A stretch of DNA of 64,000 nt from Ptychodera flava (taxonomy: Eukaryota > Hemichordata > Enteropneusta > Ptychoderidae), in assembly GCF_041260155.1 (NCBI RefSeq), contig NC_091931.1, positions 30,903,041 to 30,967,040 on the forward strand. The letters are read 5' to 3'. A model generated the notes under the pieces. That model was not told where the DNA came from. It was given only the letters and a program-made list of their open reading frames with translations, and did not search any database. A program made the position numbers and the translations under genes. Positions 48,801 to 58,399 of this stretch are shown piece after piece; the stretch's first letter is position 1; every line of letters begins with the position of its first letter.

Positions 48801-50387
48801 TCGACAACCACTGGAAGAATCCCAAATTCTCTCCATGAAGCAGCAAAAAAACACGGTCAGTCAATAGTATATCAACAAGGCTATTAGAGTATAACAGCAT
48901 GCGTTTGTTGCCCGGGGGCCCGAGAGTCGCCCTAAACAATCTGTTTCACGGGGTCGATGGCAAAGAGAAACAGACTGTTTTTGCCGACGTCGACACAGGT
49001 AACCCGAATGTGGTCGGTCAACGTGGGTTTTGTGACAAACCTTTTCCTATTTTCTCGCCGAAAAATCGAGAAAGTCCTGAGTTATCATCAGCTACCTCCG
49101 TCGCAGACCACCCCGCCATCATTTTTATTCGTTCCAGAATGAATGCATGCGTTAATGGCACTTTTCAAATTCCCCAGTACAAAGTTGTTCCGAACTGTTC
49201 ACCGGTTTAATTGAACCAGATATCCCCGAAAGCTTGCGACAGACGGACGAAGATAGTCGATAAGATTGCAGGTAGTATATAGCACAGAAAAACATTGGTT
49301 TTCTTGCGAACAATGATTATTCATATGATTATAACACGTTTCGGCTCGCACGAGTTCCTGAATGAAACCTTATTAAGGTAGTATGCACCTCGAAAGAGAA
49401 AGACTTAAACTTTTTCTCAAACTTTCCTTAGGGAATCTTTCAGCCATTCTCTTTCAAATTCAAGAATAGAAATCGGGGGTCACCGTGCAAATTTACCTTA
49501 AGGTAGAATGCGCCCGACAGAAAGCTCAAATCTTTACAATGTCTTGCTGGTCTGCTTATTACTTAGGCTAATTTTCAAGCTAAAGTCATTCTTTTAAGTG
49601 TCTGTAAAATTGAGGTAATTTGTTTCTCTAATACGAAAAACATGCACCATGGTTAGGCCAAAAAATAGATCGTTTCTTGTCATCGCGCGCTTTATTTCAG
49701 AACCTGCGCGTGATGGCTTTTTTTTTTGGGGGGGGGGTTACATACTCATTACGTATAGCTATCCTTGATATCCATGTTTGCATGTCCAAAAATGCTAAAA
49801 CGGAAGTATCATGCAGCCAGTGATAAAAGACAATAACTGTTGCATCAATGGTGCCGAACCAGCATTGTCAGGAATAAAAGAAAGAAAGGGGGAAAAAGAA
49901 AAAAAAGAAAACTGCATCGCCGCATCACTTTTGCTGAATGTCAAGGACCAGAAACATTTTTTTTTGGGGGGGGAGGGGGCTTACATACTTTTATTCATGA
50001 TTTCAAAAGAGAATGATTTACAGTTTCATAGATAAAAATTGTCGCAAAAGTTCGATTCTGCTCCCTAGAAGAAAATGAAGAAGAATTCTGTTTTATGTCT
50101 TGCCCTTTTTGATCCCTATAGGAACGGGTATACCTGTGTTCGCAATCATCACACATATCGACGAGATAGAGGGAGACCAGGATCGCCATGTAGCCATCGA
50201 GAAAGAACGGGAGATATTGGCAAATGACAGCGGCATTGACAAGGCTAACATTTTCACAATTGCAAACGTGGATACCAGAGCACCCGAGGAACAAGATGAC
50301 CCTGAAAGAAACAAACATGCTCTTGAAATTTTGCGAACGATTTTGGCAGCTGCAAAGGTTTTCAAAAAAGGGGAAATTTCGATCTAG
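30572..50387 (+). CDS. Gene 2: tandem ubiquitin-like domains + IFI44-like GTPase
   Basis: Exons 30572-30830, 41812-42111, 48103-48194, 48471-48855 and 50122-50387 join in frame to 433 codons plus stop. Residues about 5-85 and 88-185 are two similar beta-grasp-like domains (compare YAKGGRNFIPLGYQPSQRVSDL with the start of the second, IKHRGARNAVPTEYGPTDTVQDL, in two blocks of pattern similarity). The GTPase part has P-loop GPPGHGKS (202-209), DVPG (258-261) and THID (356-359) in place of NKxD. This set and spacing resemble vertebrate IFI44/IFI44L, interferon-induced cytosolic proteins. An antiviral or innate role is inferred from the family only. The first ATG has A at -3 and G at +4. Introns 1 and 2 are filled with transposons. 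Alternative: the exons belong to two genes, but the matching phases argue against it. Confidence 0.78.
31856..32012. repeat. 157-bp near-perfect palindrome
   Basis: Arms of about 70 bp pair without gaps (for example GTGGGCCGCATCACAC with its complement) around a short centre CGTCTTCGAC. It lies directly against the left end of the recombinase element. Confidence 0.85.
32829..33005. repeat. TGGCGCAGA short repeats
   Basis: At least six occurrences of GGCGCAG with variants TGGTGCAAA between them, irregularly spaced. They lie where the recombinase C terminus should be. Confidence 0.6.
33020..34063 (-). pseudogene. Tyrosine recombinase (DUF3504/Crypton type), broken
   Basis: The N terminus starts at 34063 (MSVSENLQELFSLSD) and is frameshifted near 33905. 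The catalytic part, open 33648-33043, contains KHGMGNKPNATDRLTEEE, the first arginine in FRGGQENRQLKWGD, and SRRPPEMNTPDSPFYLSINY. It frame-shifts near 33130 into MCNKAGISGKKTNHSMRKTA, which carries the HxxR pair. The last part with the nucleophilic tyrosine is missing, replaced by TGGCGCAG repeats (32829-33000). These motifs match the DUF3504 family, shared by Cryptons and domesticated vertebrate proteins such as ZMYM2. It would catalyse site-specific strand exchange but is inactive as written. Confidence 0.75.
35179..35207. repeat. Short perfect hairpin
   Basis: TATAGTGCGCA and TGCGCACTATA are separated by about 7 bases, 20 bases ahead of the TTAA-flanked element. Confidence 0.6.
35229..36754. 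mobile_element. TTAA-flanked TIR DNA transposon, non-autonomous
   Basis: Perfect 24-bp terminal inverted repeats start AGCGCAGTGGTCGTCGCG and are each flanked by TTAA (35225-35228, 36755-36758). TTAA targets are used by piggyBac and Kolobok-type transposons. No transposase is seen in the 1.5-kb interior, only short frames. Confidence 0.7.
37496..39156. mobile_element. TAA-flanked TIR element
   Basis: The ends are GGGATGGACCATTAGACCTT and its inverse (about 38 bp with two mismatches, running into a G-rich stretch), flanked by TAA on both sides. There are T-rich blocks next to each end. The interior has a direct duplication of about 110 bp (37745-37930, TGCTGCTGTTGGAGCTTTTG twice). No transposase. 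The target suggests PIF/Harbinger type. Confidence 0.7.
39160..41165. other. No supported gene (intron 1 of gene 2)
   Basis: Frames up to 161 codons exist on the - strand (40080-40565) but overlap an equally long + frame and show no domain. Splice-consistent exons could not be built. Confidence 0.4.
41168..41191. repeat. Perfect short palindrome
   Basis: TCTCGGTAGGGCCC is followed directly by its continuation TACCGAGA, with no loop, just before the MITE copy at 41199. Confidence 0.7.
41199..41528. mobile_element. Short MITE, family copy D
   Basis: The full-length form runs from TTAAGGCAGTTTGTGCATCG to TCTGTCCCCGAGGTGCGTTC. It carries the family blocks TTTCGCTCAAACTTTCCTTG, TTTTAGTACTAGAGAAACAA and GGCGGTGAAAAG. 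It lies in intron 1 of gene 2, about 280 bp before exon 2. Confidence 0.65.
41812..42111 (+). CDS. Gene 2 exon 2 (second ubiquitin-like domain)
   Basis: The acceptor is TTTTTTTCAG. It encodes FDTIYIKHRGARNA to IELAIPPVTK. The 3' junction that keeps frame is AAAGG|GCAAGT, a GC-AG type donor in phase 1. Without splicing the next codons are GGC AAG TAG, giving a two-domain ubiquitin-like protein without the GTPase. Confidence 0.72.
43406..43720 (-). pseudogene. Penelope-type reverse transcriptase, C-terminal palm part
   Basis: It reads VIHFRKRFRNDIFIIFTGT, then HPTFPFTVKKS, VTFLDVKI and GTFQYLHRESCY. These match the order of Penelope RT motifs (DD, HPTIKF, FLDV, HQYLH.SSCH). The second catalytic position is ND rather than DD, consistent with decay. 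Confidence 0.7.
43722..45455. repeat. CACGTG-ended repeat, copy 2, with 146/147-bp units
   Basis: It starts TTTTTAGCTCACGTG and ends ACACGTGAGCA plus about 20 bases. Nine ATTTGCAT motifs sit at 44123, 44270, 44417, 44563, 44710, 44856, 45003, 45150 and 45296, always 146 or 147 bp apart, while the sequence between them has diverged. Copy 1 is at 9654-11530. No coding capacity. Confidence 0.88.
45455..45640 (-). pseudogene. Penelope-type reverse transcriptase, upstream part
   Basis: It reads GLLNNEFYRQIYGCLMGFNA, which matches the RT motif (F-G-E-FY-Q-GCPMGS) that precedes the palm aspartates. Its continuation is at 43720 across the inserted repeat. Confidence 0.6.
48103..48194 (+). CDS. Gene 2 exon 3 (P-loop)
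   Basis: This 92-bp exon between CACAG and AAG|GTGAGC encodes IALFGPPGHGKSSTINTFVK, the Walker A motif of the GTPase. Phase 1 in, phase 0 out. Confidence 0.78.
48471..48855 (+). CDS. Gene 2 exon 4 (switch regions)
   Basis: The acceptor CTCTTCGTTAAAG was chosen because only this frame leads into FTIYDVPGLG (the DxxG motif). An upstream longer frame from 48338 is out of phase. SGHTASR near the start supplies a candidate switch I threonine. The donor is CACG|GTCAGT, phase 1. Confidence 0.72.
48900..49370. other. Intron 4 of gene 2, no feature
   Basis: One open frame (48899-49210) exists but lies within the intron and shows no domain. Confidence 0.4.
49373..49515. mobile_element. Short MITE, family copy E (truncated)
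   Basis: TTAAGGTAGTATGCACCTCG opens it, with the family blocks following. The sequence TTACCTTAAGGTAGAATGCG at 49496 is a second terminus placed head to head. Confidence 0.55.
50122..50387 (+). CDS. Gene 2 exon 5 (G4 motif and C terminus)
   Basis: The acceptor is TCCCTATAG. It encodes GIPVFAIITHIDEIEGD; THID takes the place of the NKxD guanine-specificity motif, as in the IFI44 family. It ends in a charged helix and a TAG stop. No AATAAA was seen nearby. Confidence 0.78.
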
Positions 50388-51514
50388 AATTACATTTTTA
50401 AATGTTATAGACTTTTGAAAATATTACTCTCTCTATGTATACACACATATTATTTTTCCATTTTGAGTAGTTAAGTATTGTTCTCTTCACTCTCTATGAT
50501 TTAACATTTTTAAAATTAATTGAGAAATGGTACATAAGTTCTAGATCTCGAGACAATTACAACAAATACGACTTCAATTTTATCAATGGGGGAATTAATT
50601 TGATGCCGACCTCTAATTGTGAAATTTCTTTCATAAAAATGTTCACGTAAAGGTTTTCTGGCCTGGAGTACAAATACATTCACAGGCATCTTTGAAAACA
50701 GAGGTAAATTCTTTTCTAATAGGTCGGCGTGAAATATGATGAAACACTGTTATAGTTCACTATCTGGGAATGGGTAGCGAGAAGTCGTACCGTTTATCTC
50801 TTGTATATAAACGTTACATATTGCCTCACATTGTCTCTTGTTAGCCTGTATTCGTCAACATATACTTATTTACAGTCGTTATTTGCAGACATTTAAAATG
50901 TAAAGTCATTATATCATCACCTGGACATGTGGATATCATGCTTAATCAGACCATCTCACACCAGTAGGTCAATGTCAGTATCATTCTACGGTTTCATTTA
51001 CGAGTTCTTTATGGAAAAGAGCCCTCAGAAGTTGTTACTGTATAGTCTATCAGTACTCGTTATTCAGTCCGTGTCAAGATTAAAGCCACACAGCTATACT
51101 GACAATACTAAGAAGTCAGACAGTCTCGATTGACGGTCGATATGATTGGTATACTGAATGTAGCAATAATCTAGGAAACATCTGCCACTGGTTTTGTTCA
51201 CAGAACTTTACTTCTTACGACAAAGAAATCTGTTATTATCTATTGCATCGTGCCGGTGATTGCCAGAATACAATCATCTGCTTGCCCAAGACGTGAAAAC
51301 GGCAGTAGAAACATCGCGAAGCAAGCGGAAACATTAATGATTAAGGGACTGGTCAGTTTCTTCAGCCTTGGGGGTGGATCCATGGGGGTCACCCTGTTTT
51401 TCACTTTGGTGATGGGAGGTCGGCATGTTTTTGAAATACTAAAGAGGGAGTCCAGTGTTTGTTTTTTTAATTAAGACACGAGCTAATAATTGCACAAAAC
51501 GCATCATACCAGCC

Positions 51515-51900
51515 AGGCATTGAATCATTCAGTTGTAGGTTGGAGCGCGCCCTTTGGGCGCGTAACTTCACTATATCAGAGATGTATATCAGAAATATCT
51601 AGATGCTTGCAAATGTACAGCCTGTTTTTTAAACCATCTTATCAGCCACAGATTGCATCATTCAGTTACACTTTTCAGTGCGCCCTTCGGGCATATTAGA
51701 TTAATGAGTCAGATATATTTATCAGGGATATCTTGATGTTTGCAAAGTGAAAATCTATTTTTGCAAAGCATCTTACCATCCACGAACTGCATCATTCAGT
51801 TACACTTTTCAGCGAGCCTTTTGGGCGCGTAACTTTAATATATCAGGGATATAGTAGAGTTATCTGTATTTTTGCAAATCGAAAGACTACTCTGTGTTGT
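51515..51900. repeat. Three tandem units of about 130-140 bp
   Basis: Units share GCATCATTCAGTTACAC, a GCGCCCTTTGGGCGCG-like palindrome (51550, 51680, 51818), TATATCAGGGATAT and TTTGCAAA. No coding capacity. Confidence 0.65.
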
Positions 51901-53700
51901 AAAGCATACTCATCATTATGAAGTCTGCAGTCTATATACAAAGCACGACAAAAACTGATCCTTTGTTTTTTTCATCTATGAAAACTCAGTATAAAAAAGC
52001 AAATGCATTAATCTTTGATAATACATTGATACAGTCATCCATATGTTAGAAAGAGAAAAATAAGATATTTTCGTTGTTATCTATGCAATATTTTCCTTCT
52101 GTGACAGGTTTTCAAATAAAGGTGTTTAATGGGTAAAATAACGATTAACAAAATGCAGATTTTGTCATTATTGTGCTTTATGGTTTCAATGATAAGAGAA
52201 AACGTGTATATATCAGATTATAAGTTACAATTCATGAAACTAGCTCTTGATGGTTTCTCATGAGGTGTAATTAGAACCAAACAAAACGAGCCCATTTTTC
52301 TTCGCTCCTGTTCATGGGTTGTGTAAGTGTGTGATCTACTTCGTTAATACTACTGGAAGTGTAGTTTCCTTAATAATAACCTGTCATTAAAAATTTAACA
52401 AGGAAAATCAAAATAGAATAACTTATATTCTATACCTTGGAAGCTAGTACAAATATTTAATGACGGTTTCAGAGGATTGAATGTGTTAAGATATAAATCT
52501 GAAGTTCCATATCAAAAAGTCAAGCACGAAATTCTAATTCACACTTATAACATGTTGCAATTGCCGCGAATAGAGTGAAATACATGGCTATGAAGCCAAT
52601 CGACTCTATAGAGGTCGATTCTGGTCTATTTCGATCCTTTGTGCGCTTGGAATGGCGTGCACCCAAATAGTCATAGACGACACCATCTTTACAATTCGAC
52701 TGCCTTCAAAAATGCAGATTGCTCTCGGCATATCATCAGCATGTCAGCGTTCATAGAGATTCCGTTCATCACACTATTGAATCTTCAATTGTGTATCTTT
52801 TTGCTTAAATTCGACACTCTCTGTGAGTTCGCTTTTGAAGACATTAATCTTTTTTATTTTTTTATTTATTTATTTATTTTTTTTTTTGCAAACAACTAAT
52901 AAGGTATTCTTTAAAGCACAACTACTAATGTCATACTGTCTTCACAAAAACAACTAGGGAAGACGATTTTTATTGTTTTTATAAATTCAGTACAGGCAAG
53001 ACCTGAAAGGCTAGCATCAGTCCATTCATAAGACGATTCCAAGACATCTGCATCTTTGCATCCTAGACTGTATTTGACGTAAATTTAGACTTCTTGCCCC
53101 AACATGTATACTTTTATTGATTATTTTTAACTGGTTACTCGAGCACTTACTTCTTCCATGGAGTGAGGTCGCTCCATCAGTTGAGGAACGCCCATGTTAT
53201 GACATCGATCTGATATTGGATAGGGGCCGTTGGCACATCAAAATTTACGCCAGAAACTCTAATTCACACAAATAAGATTTCCCCATGCAGGTAATAAACC
53301 AATCTGACCCACTCCAATTAAGTATTTGTAACATGACTGGCGCAAACGTGTAGGTATTAGCAATAGGAGAAAATGAGGATAAAAAGTTTGAGAGGAGGAG
53401 AAAGGGAAGGAATCGACGTTGGAAGAAATCTCCTAACGACCTGAAGACCATGCAAGACCAGACAATTGCAAGGGACTCCCCTCCTCCACGCGCTATTTGT
53501 TAACGAGCCTATTTTCATCTAGGCAGTAGCTAACATACTTAAAACGTAAGTGCTTGAGCTGGCTTATTTCATTAAATTCTAACATTTTAAGTTTACACCA
53601 TAAATTCCATGTTGGTGTCAATCTATCGGACGCCAGCACAATCCATGTGGTTTCCTTGTCACTTAGACTGAAAGATCCGTCGCGGAGGGACGCTCTCTAC
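51900..53700. other. No supported gene
   Basis: AT-rich DNA with T-rich runs (52845-52888). Open frames are short and overlapping. Nothing could be named. Confidence 0.45.
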
Positions 53701-53701
53701 G

Positions 53702-53702
<1 letters not shown>

Positions 53703-53746
<44 letters not shown>

Positions 53747-54275
53747 AAAAAGATAAATTTATTTCAACATAGTCACAAATAAAACAAATCTACATAACTG
53801 TGAATGCATTAAAATTACAATGCGTCTTGTTTGAAAAAAAAAACCAAACAAATAATTAGCTGGCAGGCTTAATTAAAAAGATCATCATATGAATGCATTC
53901 AGGATGCATTCTTCTCCTTCAAGTCTTACAAGGCTTGAAAACTTTGTGATAAAATCCTCAGTTTTGTTCATCATCTTATAAGTGAAATACAATGTATTCA
54001 TCCATGAGGAGAGATGACATTTCAATTGCATGACATAGGATTGAAGGGAAACTTTAATCCCATCAAGAGTAACCGAATTTCGAATATTCCAAACTGTATA
54101 TTTTACAAAGGAAGTAATACAGTAAATAATGTCAGATGTTGCATTATTATCATTTTCGATTCCTGCAATTGCTAATCTTTTGATATTGATATTATCATCA
54201 AAGTTGTGTTTTCTGACAAAGAAAGAAATACATTTCTGCCAGATTTCTTTACAGATTTCTTTCTCCTCGAGCGTA
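53703..54275 (-). mobile_element. L1/Tx1-like LINE 3' end with poly(A)
   Basis: On the - strand an open frame without ATG runs from about 54270 to a stop at 53885-53887. It reads SDIIYCITSFVKYTVWNIRN and later FITKFSSLVRLEGEE, like the C-terminal end of Tx1/L1-type LINEs. AATAAA follows near 53763 and a poly(A) of about 43 (seen as T at 53703-53745). It is a 5'-truncated retrocopy. Confidence 0.6.
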
Positions 54276-54332
54276 GATTAGCGCCCTCAAGCGATGGATC
54301 TTCCAGTCTACTCCTCAGTCTTAGCCCACGCC

Positions 54333-54401
54333 AAGAGCTCACTCAAAACAGTGGCGGCGCTCTCGGCGGGAGAGCGCCGTCACTGTTTGGAGTGTGAGCC
54401 A
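54333..54401. repeat. GC-rich hairpin
   Basis: GAGCTCACTC, ACAGTGGCGGCGCTCTC and the complementary GAGAGCGCCGTCACTGT and GTGTGAGC flank a 5-base loop. It is markedly more GC-rich than the surroundings and abuts the truncated LINE. Confidence 0.75.
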
Positions 54402-54612
54402 AGCGAGAGAGCTTTACCAAATGGGCGAGGTTCCCCCGATATATTCCTCATTTATTCCTCATTTATGACTGTAAAATCTCCCACGTGACACAAGTCGCTG
54501 AAAATAAACATGTATACCTAAATTATCATCAAACGCAGAGTTAAACTTAGTTCTTTTAAGAGAGGGGCTGTAATTTATGACAACACAACTTCTCCCTTAT
54601 TTTGTTCTGTAA

Positions 54613-55969
54613 GGGAGCCTTCAGTAATTACAGCGTGGGGTGGGCCGGGGGAAATGGGGGGAGGGTCACTTTTTAGAAAACAGTTCAAGGGGGAGGGTCA
54701 CATTTTATAAACCTAGCTTGGGGGAGGGTCACTTTTGACAGAAGCTGATATTATGGCCAAAACTTTGATTGTCCGTGTAATATTTCCTGAATAGGAAATT
54801 ACCAACAAAATACGCACACACTTATAGACCCCAATGCATAGTAAATTGACATTTTGGTGAAATTCCAAAATCAAATTTCTTGCACAACCATAGACTTGTA
54901 ACCACTCTAGTCTTATCAAGAACAATAATGTGAATAATCAAGCATACATAAATGCACAGATTTATCTAATTTTGTACTGAAAAAAAATTATTCATAGTTT
55001 CATCATAGACCCCAATGCAAAGTGAATCGACATTTTGGTGAAATTCCAAAATCAAATTTCTTGCACAACCATAAACTTGTAACCACTCTAGTCTTATCAA
55101 GAACAATAATGTGAATAATCAAGCATACATAAATGCACAGATTTATCTAATTTTGTACTGAAAAAAATTTATTCATAGTTTCATCATAGACCCAAATGCA
55201 TAGTGCATTGAATGACATTTTGGTGAAATTCCAAAATCAAATGTCTTACACAACCATAGACTTGTAACCACTCTAGTCTAATCAAGAAAATTAATATCAA
55301 TAATCAAGAGTACACAAATGCAAAGATTTACCTATTTTTGTATTGGAAAACTCTATTCATAATTTCATCATAAACACCATGGATATTGAACCAACTTTTT
55401 AGATGAAAGTCAGAAATCAATTTCTTATACACAAATGTTTATTTTACTTCCCTATTTAAGCAAAGTACATTTAAATACATTATCAAACATACATAAAATA
55501 CAGATATAACATGTTTTTGGGGGGTAAATTGTCAATAATTTGCCTGATAGACTCCATGTATTATGATTTGATATTTTTGGATGAAGCACTAAATCAGCTA
55601 CATCTTGCCTTCTTATAGTTGCACAAAATATGGTGACCCTCCCTAAACTGTATGAAATACCATATCTCTTCAACAATTCTTGCGTGATAAATTGCGACTG
55701 TCCCTCCAAAAACACCCACCCTCCCCTCTGTAATTTGTCACTAACATAACTATTGAACCAATTGTTATGTAAATTAGCTGAGACTGTTTTAGTTATTCCC
55801 GGGGAGAATACCGCAGTGGTTGGGGGAGGGTCAAGTTTTAGAATGTCGGATAAGGGGGAGGGTCACATTTTAGACAGGAGGATAGGGGGGAGGGTTACAA
55901 TTTACGGTACAGGTGTTCGCAAAATTCCCCCGGCCCAACCCCCCACCCCCGTAATTACTGAAGGCTCCC
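54613..55969. mobile_element. TAA-flanked TIR DNA transposon, complete copy
   Basis: The ends GGGAGCCTTCAGTAATTAC and its inverse are flanked by TAA (54610-54612, 55970-55972). Next to each end are GGGGGAGGGTCAC repeats. The core has four tandem units of about 182 bp (54824, 55007, 55188, 55370) starting TAGACCCCAATGCA. No transposase. The same family ends at 255 in this window. Confidence 0.75.
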
Positions 55970-56456
55970 TAATATCAACTACAATGTCTCGTAATCTCTG
56001 AACCTTTTCAATCCCATTTTCCTTTGGAAAGGTCCACCATGATGGTAAAGGTACATCACAATGCCATATTCATCATAATGTATGTGCAAATAAGTCCAAA
56101 GTAAGATTCTTATATTGACACTTTATTTACCTTGAATGATATTTGACCTGTTTTGATGTCTATGTTAGACATGTGTATGCTATGTTGATAAACTGAAGTC
56201 TCGGCTTTTCTATCGTTAAAATACAGAATCCAAATAATGAAAAATTGGCCCTTTAATAAGTTAAGCTTTACCCACAAATGAGCAAAACGGACTCTAAGTG
56301 AGCAAAGCATGGGTTCATTAACACTTAATAACATGTTGGTCCTATTAACTACTGAAGATTTCCATTCATTCGCTGCTGTTCTTTCTTTGATATTAGTGAT
56401 TGAAATCAATTCATGAACAGCAGTTCTTGACATCTGGTAATGCACAGAAAATCTAA

Positions 56457-56464
56457 TATATATA

Positions 56465-56554
<90 letters not shown>
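56457..56554. repeat. (AT)n microsatellite
   Basis: A long AT run. Tyr/Ile open frames across it are artefacts. Confidence 0.95.
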
Positions 56555-56557
<3 letters not shown>

Positions 56558-56585
56558 TAACCCATTTGCTGTGTGATTTCATATC

Positions 56586-56657
56586 CTTCAGGAAATGCTT
56601 CTCAAGAAGACGGAGGAATTCCTCTGTCTCCTTGAGAAACATTTCCCGAAGGATTTT
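56586..56657. repeat. Inverted repeat around GAGGAATTCCTC
   Basis: CCTTCAGGAAATGCTTCTCA pairs with TGAGAAACATTTCCCGAAGG across a central perfect GAGGAATTCCTC. It lies between an (AT)n run and the Penelope remnant. Confidence 0.65.
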
Positions 56658-56744
56658 AAATTACACAAAGTTCTATACAGGAATACAGTCAAATTAAGCT
56701 ACAGGTGCATGCAGAACATGGACAGTATTATGAAATAACACAGC

Positions 56745-57240
56745 AAACGGGTTTCCCAGCGCAATGATAAAAATCTCACTGACGGCTGTAAATGTCGTAT
56801 CAAGACCAATTGCCCACTCCAGGGAGCTTGCCAGTCTAAATCTATAATCTATAAAGTTACTGTTACAAGCATGCCAATGAAGCTACATCTACTACATCGG
56901 TCTAACCGACAACACATTTAAAACACGCTTTGCAAATTATGTCCAATCTTTCCGAAGCAAGGCAAACAGCACAGAATTATCAAAGTATGTCTGTCACTTG
57001 AAATCTAAGGACAAACCATTTAATATATCATGGTCAATCCTGCCAAAAGCAAGTAGTTACTTGAATGTGTCTAAGAATTGCAACCTTTGTCTTACAGAAA
57101 AGCTATTCATTATCAGTGCAGATAAGTCCAACCTTTTAAACAAGCGTTCCGGAGTTGATCTCAAAGTGCTGACACGAAGACAAAGTTTACTTCTCAAATT
57201 TCAATCCAACCCAACATACCACACCAATATGGTTTGACCC
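56745..57240 (+). pseudogene. Penelope-like GIY-YIG endonuclease region
   Basis: In two frames it reads CPLQGACQSKSIIYKVTV, YYIGLTDNTFKTRFANY (the YIG half of GIY-YIG) and, from 56998, FNISWSILPKAS, CNLCLTEKLFI and NLLNKRS, ending at 57237. These are standard C-terminal motifs of endonuclease-positive Penelope elements. It has lost the RT half and carries frameshifts. Confidence 0.75.
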
Positions 57241-57435
57241 AACCTAATACTTATATGTAAGCACCTGAAGCAAATTCCATACAATAAAATCTACCTACTG
57301 ACGATCGCGTGTATGCGTGAAACTCGAGTAATAGGTACCAAACATAGTTGATGTGCTCTTATATTTATTGCAATATTGCTCTGCATCCCTGCATCGAGCA
57401 CTTTACCCCTCTGAGAAGATACAAACAAGTATTGG

Positions 57436-57438
<3 letters not shown>

Positions 57439-57506
<68 letters not shown>
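57439..57506. repeat. (AT)n microsatellite
   Basis: About 34 AT units directly after the Penelope remnant. Confidence 0.95.
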
Positions 57507-57509
<3 letters not shown>

Positions 57510-58305
57510 ATCGGTGAACTTTTTGGATTTATTAGTCTAAGCCACCTTGAATGAATCCACTCTTGCCAGGTCAATGGTGCCTGCTGAAAAGCACACCAAA
57601 TTACGATCATGTGAGAGTATGAAAATTGTTAATATGTAGCTACATTTTGCCGAATTGTGAAAAACTGAGCACAGTGACCTATCAAACATTTGTTTCTAAA
57701 GTTACTGTACAAGACATATAACTTACAAGACTTAAATATTACTTAAAATTGACAATACTGTAAGGTTAAACTATTCTATCAAATAAACGTTTTAATCTCT
57801 GAAATGTTTGGTGTAACCATAGCAAATTTGGTTAAAAAATGAATAATTCCGTTTAGGTACACAATTTTGAAATTTAATCAGTCTTTACTGTTCAAAGTTT
57901 CACTTTTGTATTATTTTACGATGAGAATGTGGAAATTAGAAATTCAAGCATGGTGACCCCCATCTTTTTAATATTTGATTATTCTCATATGCCAGAATTC
58001 AAAAATCCCTGATAACTTTTCAAGTCTCCTGGTTTTCCATGACTTGGTCTCAAGCCTGATCTTGTGTACAAGTATGTTTCACTGTTATGGGCGTCATTTG
58101 ACCCAAACTCTTCTTCAACTACCATTTACATCAGAGTCAAAGCTATCTCTGTCTCTGCTCAGGTATACGGTGACAGTGACACTGCAGTAGCAGCGCAGTA
58201 CCTGATAGTGACACTGCCATCAGTCAGTAGCTATATTAACTTCGATAATTTTGGCAATATTTTGTTAAGTTTATACAACTGTGTCCTTGTATTTCTCCCT
58301 ACAGC

Positions 58306-58381
58306 ATGTTGAACTGTCCAGTATTCAGCTTGCCAACACAGCTTATGTATGTGTACCATGCATTTTTATTATTGACAAATG
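58306..58381 (+). pseudogene. Second copy of gene 1 terminal exon
   Basis: It follows the acceptor TCTCCCTACAG. It reads HVELSSIQLANTA and on to IFIIDK and TGA, aligning codon by codon with 6605-6682, including the stop and some downstream bases. It may be the last exon of a paralogue whose other exons are not recognisable here, or an isolated relic. Confidence 0.5.
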
Positions 58382-58399
58382 ACTGTCAGTCTGGACTCT

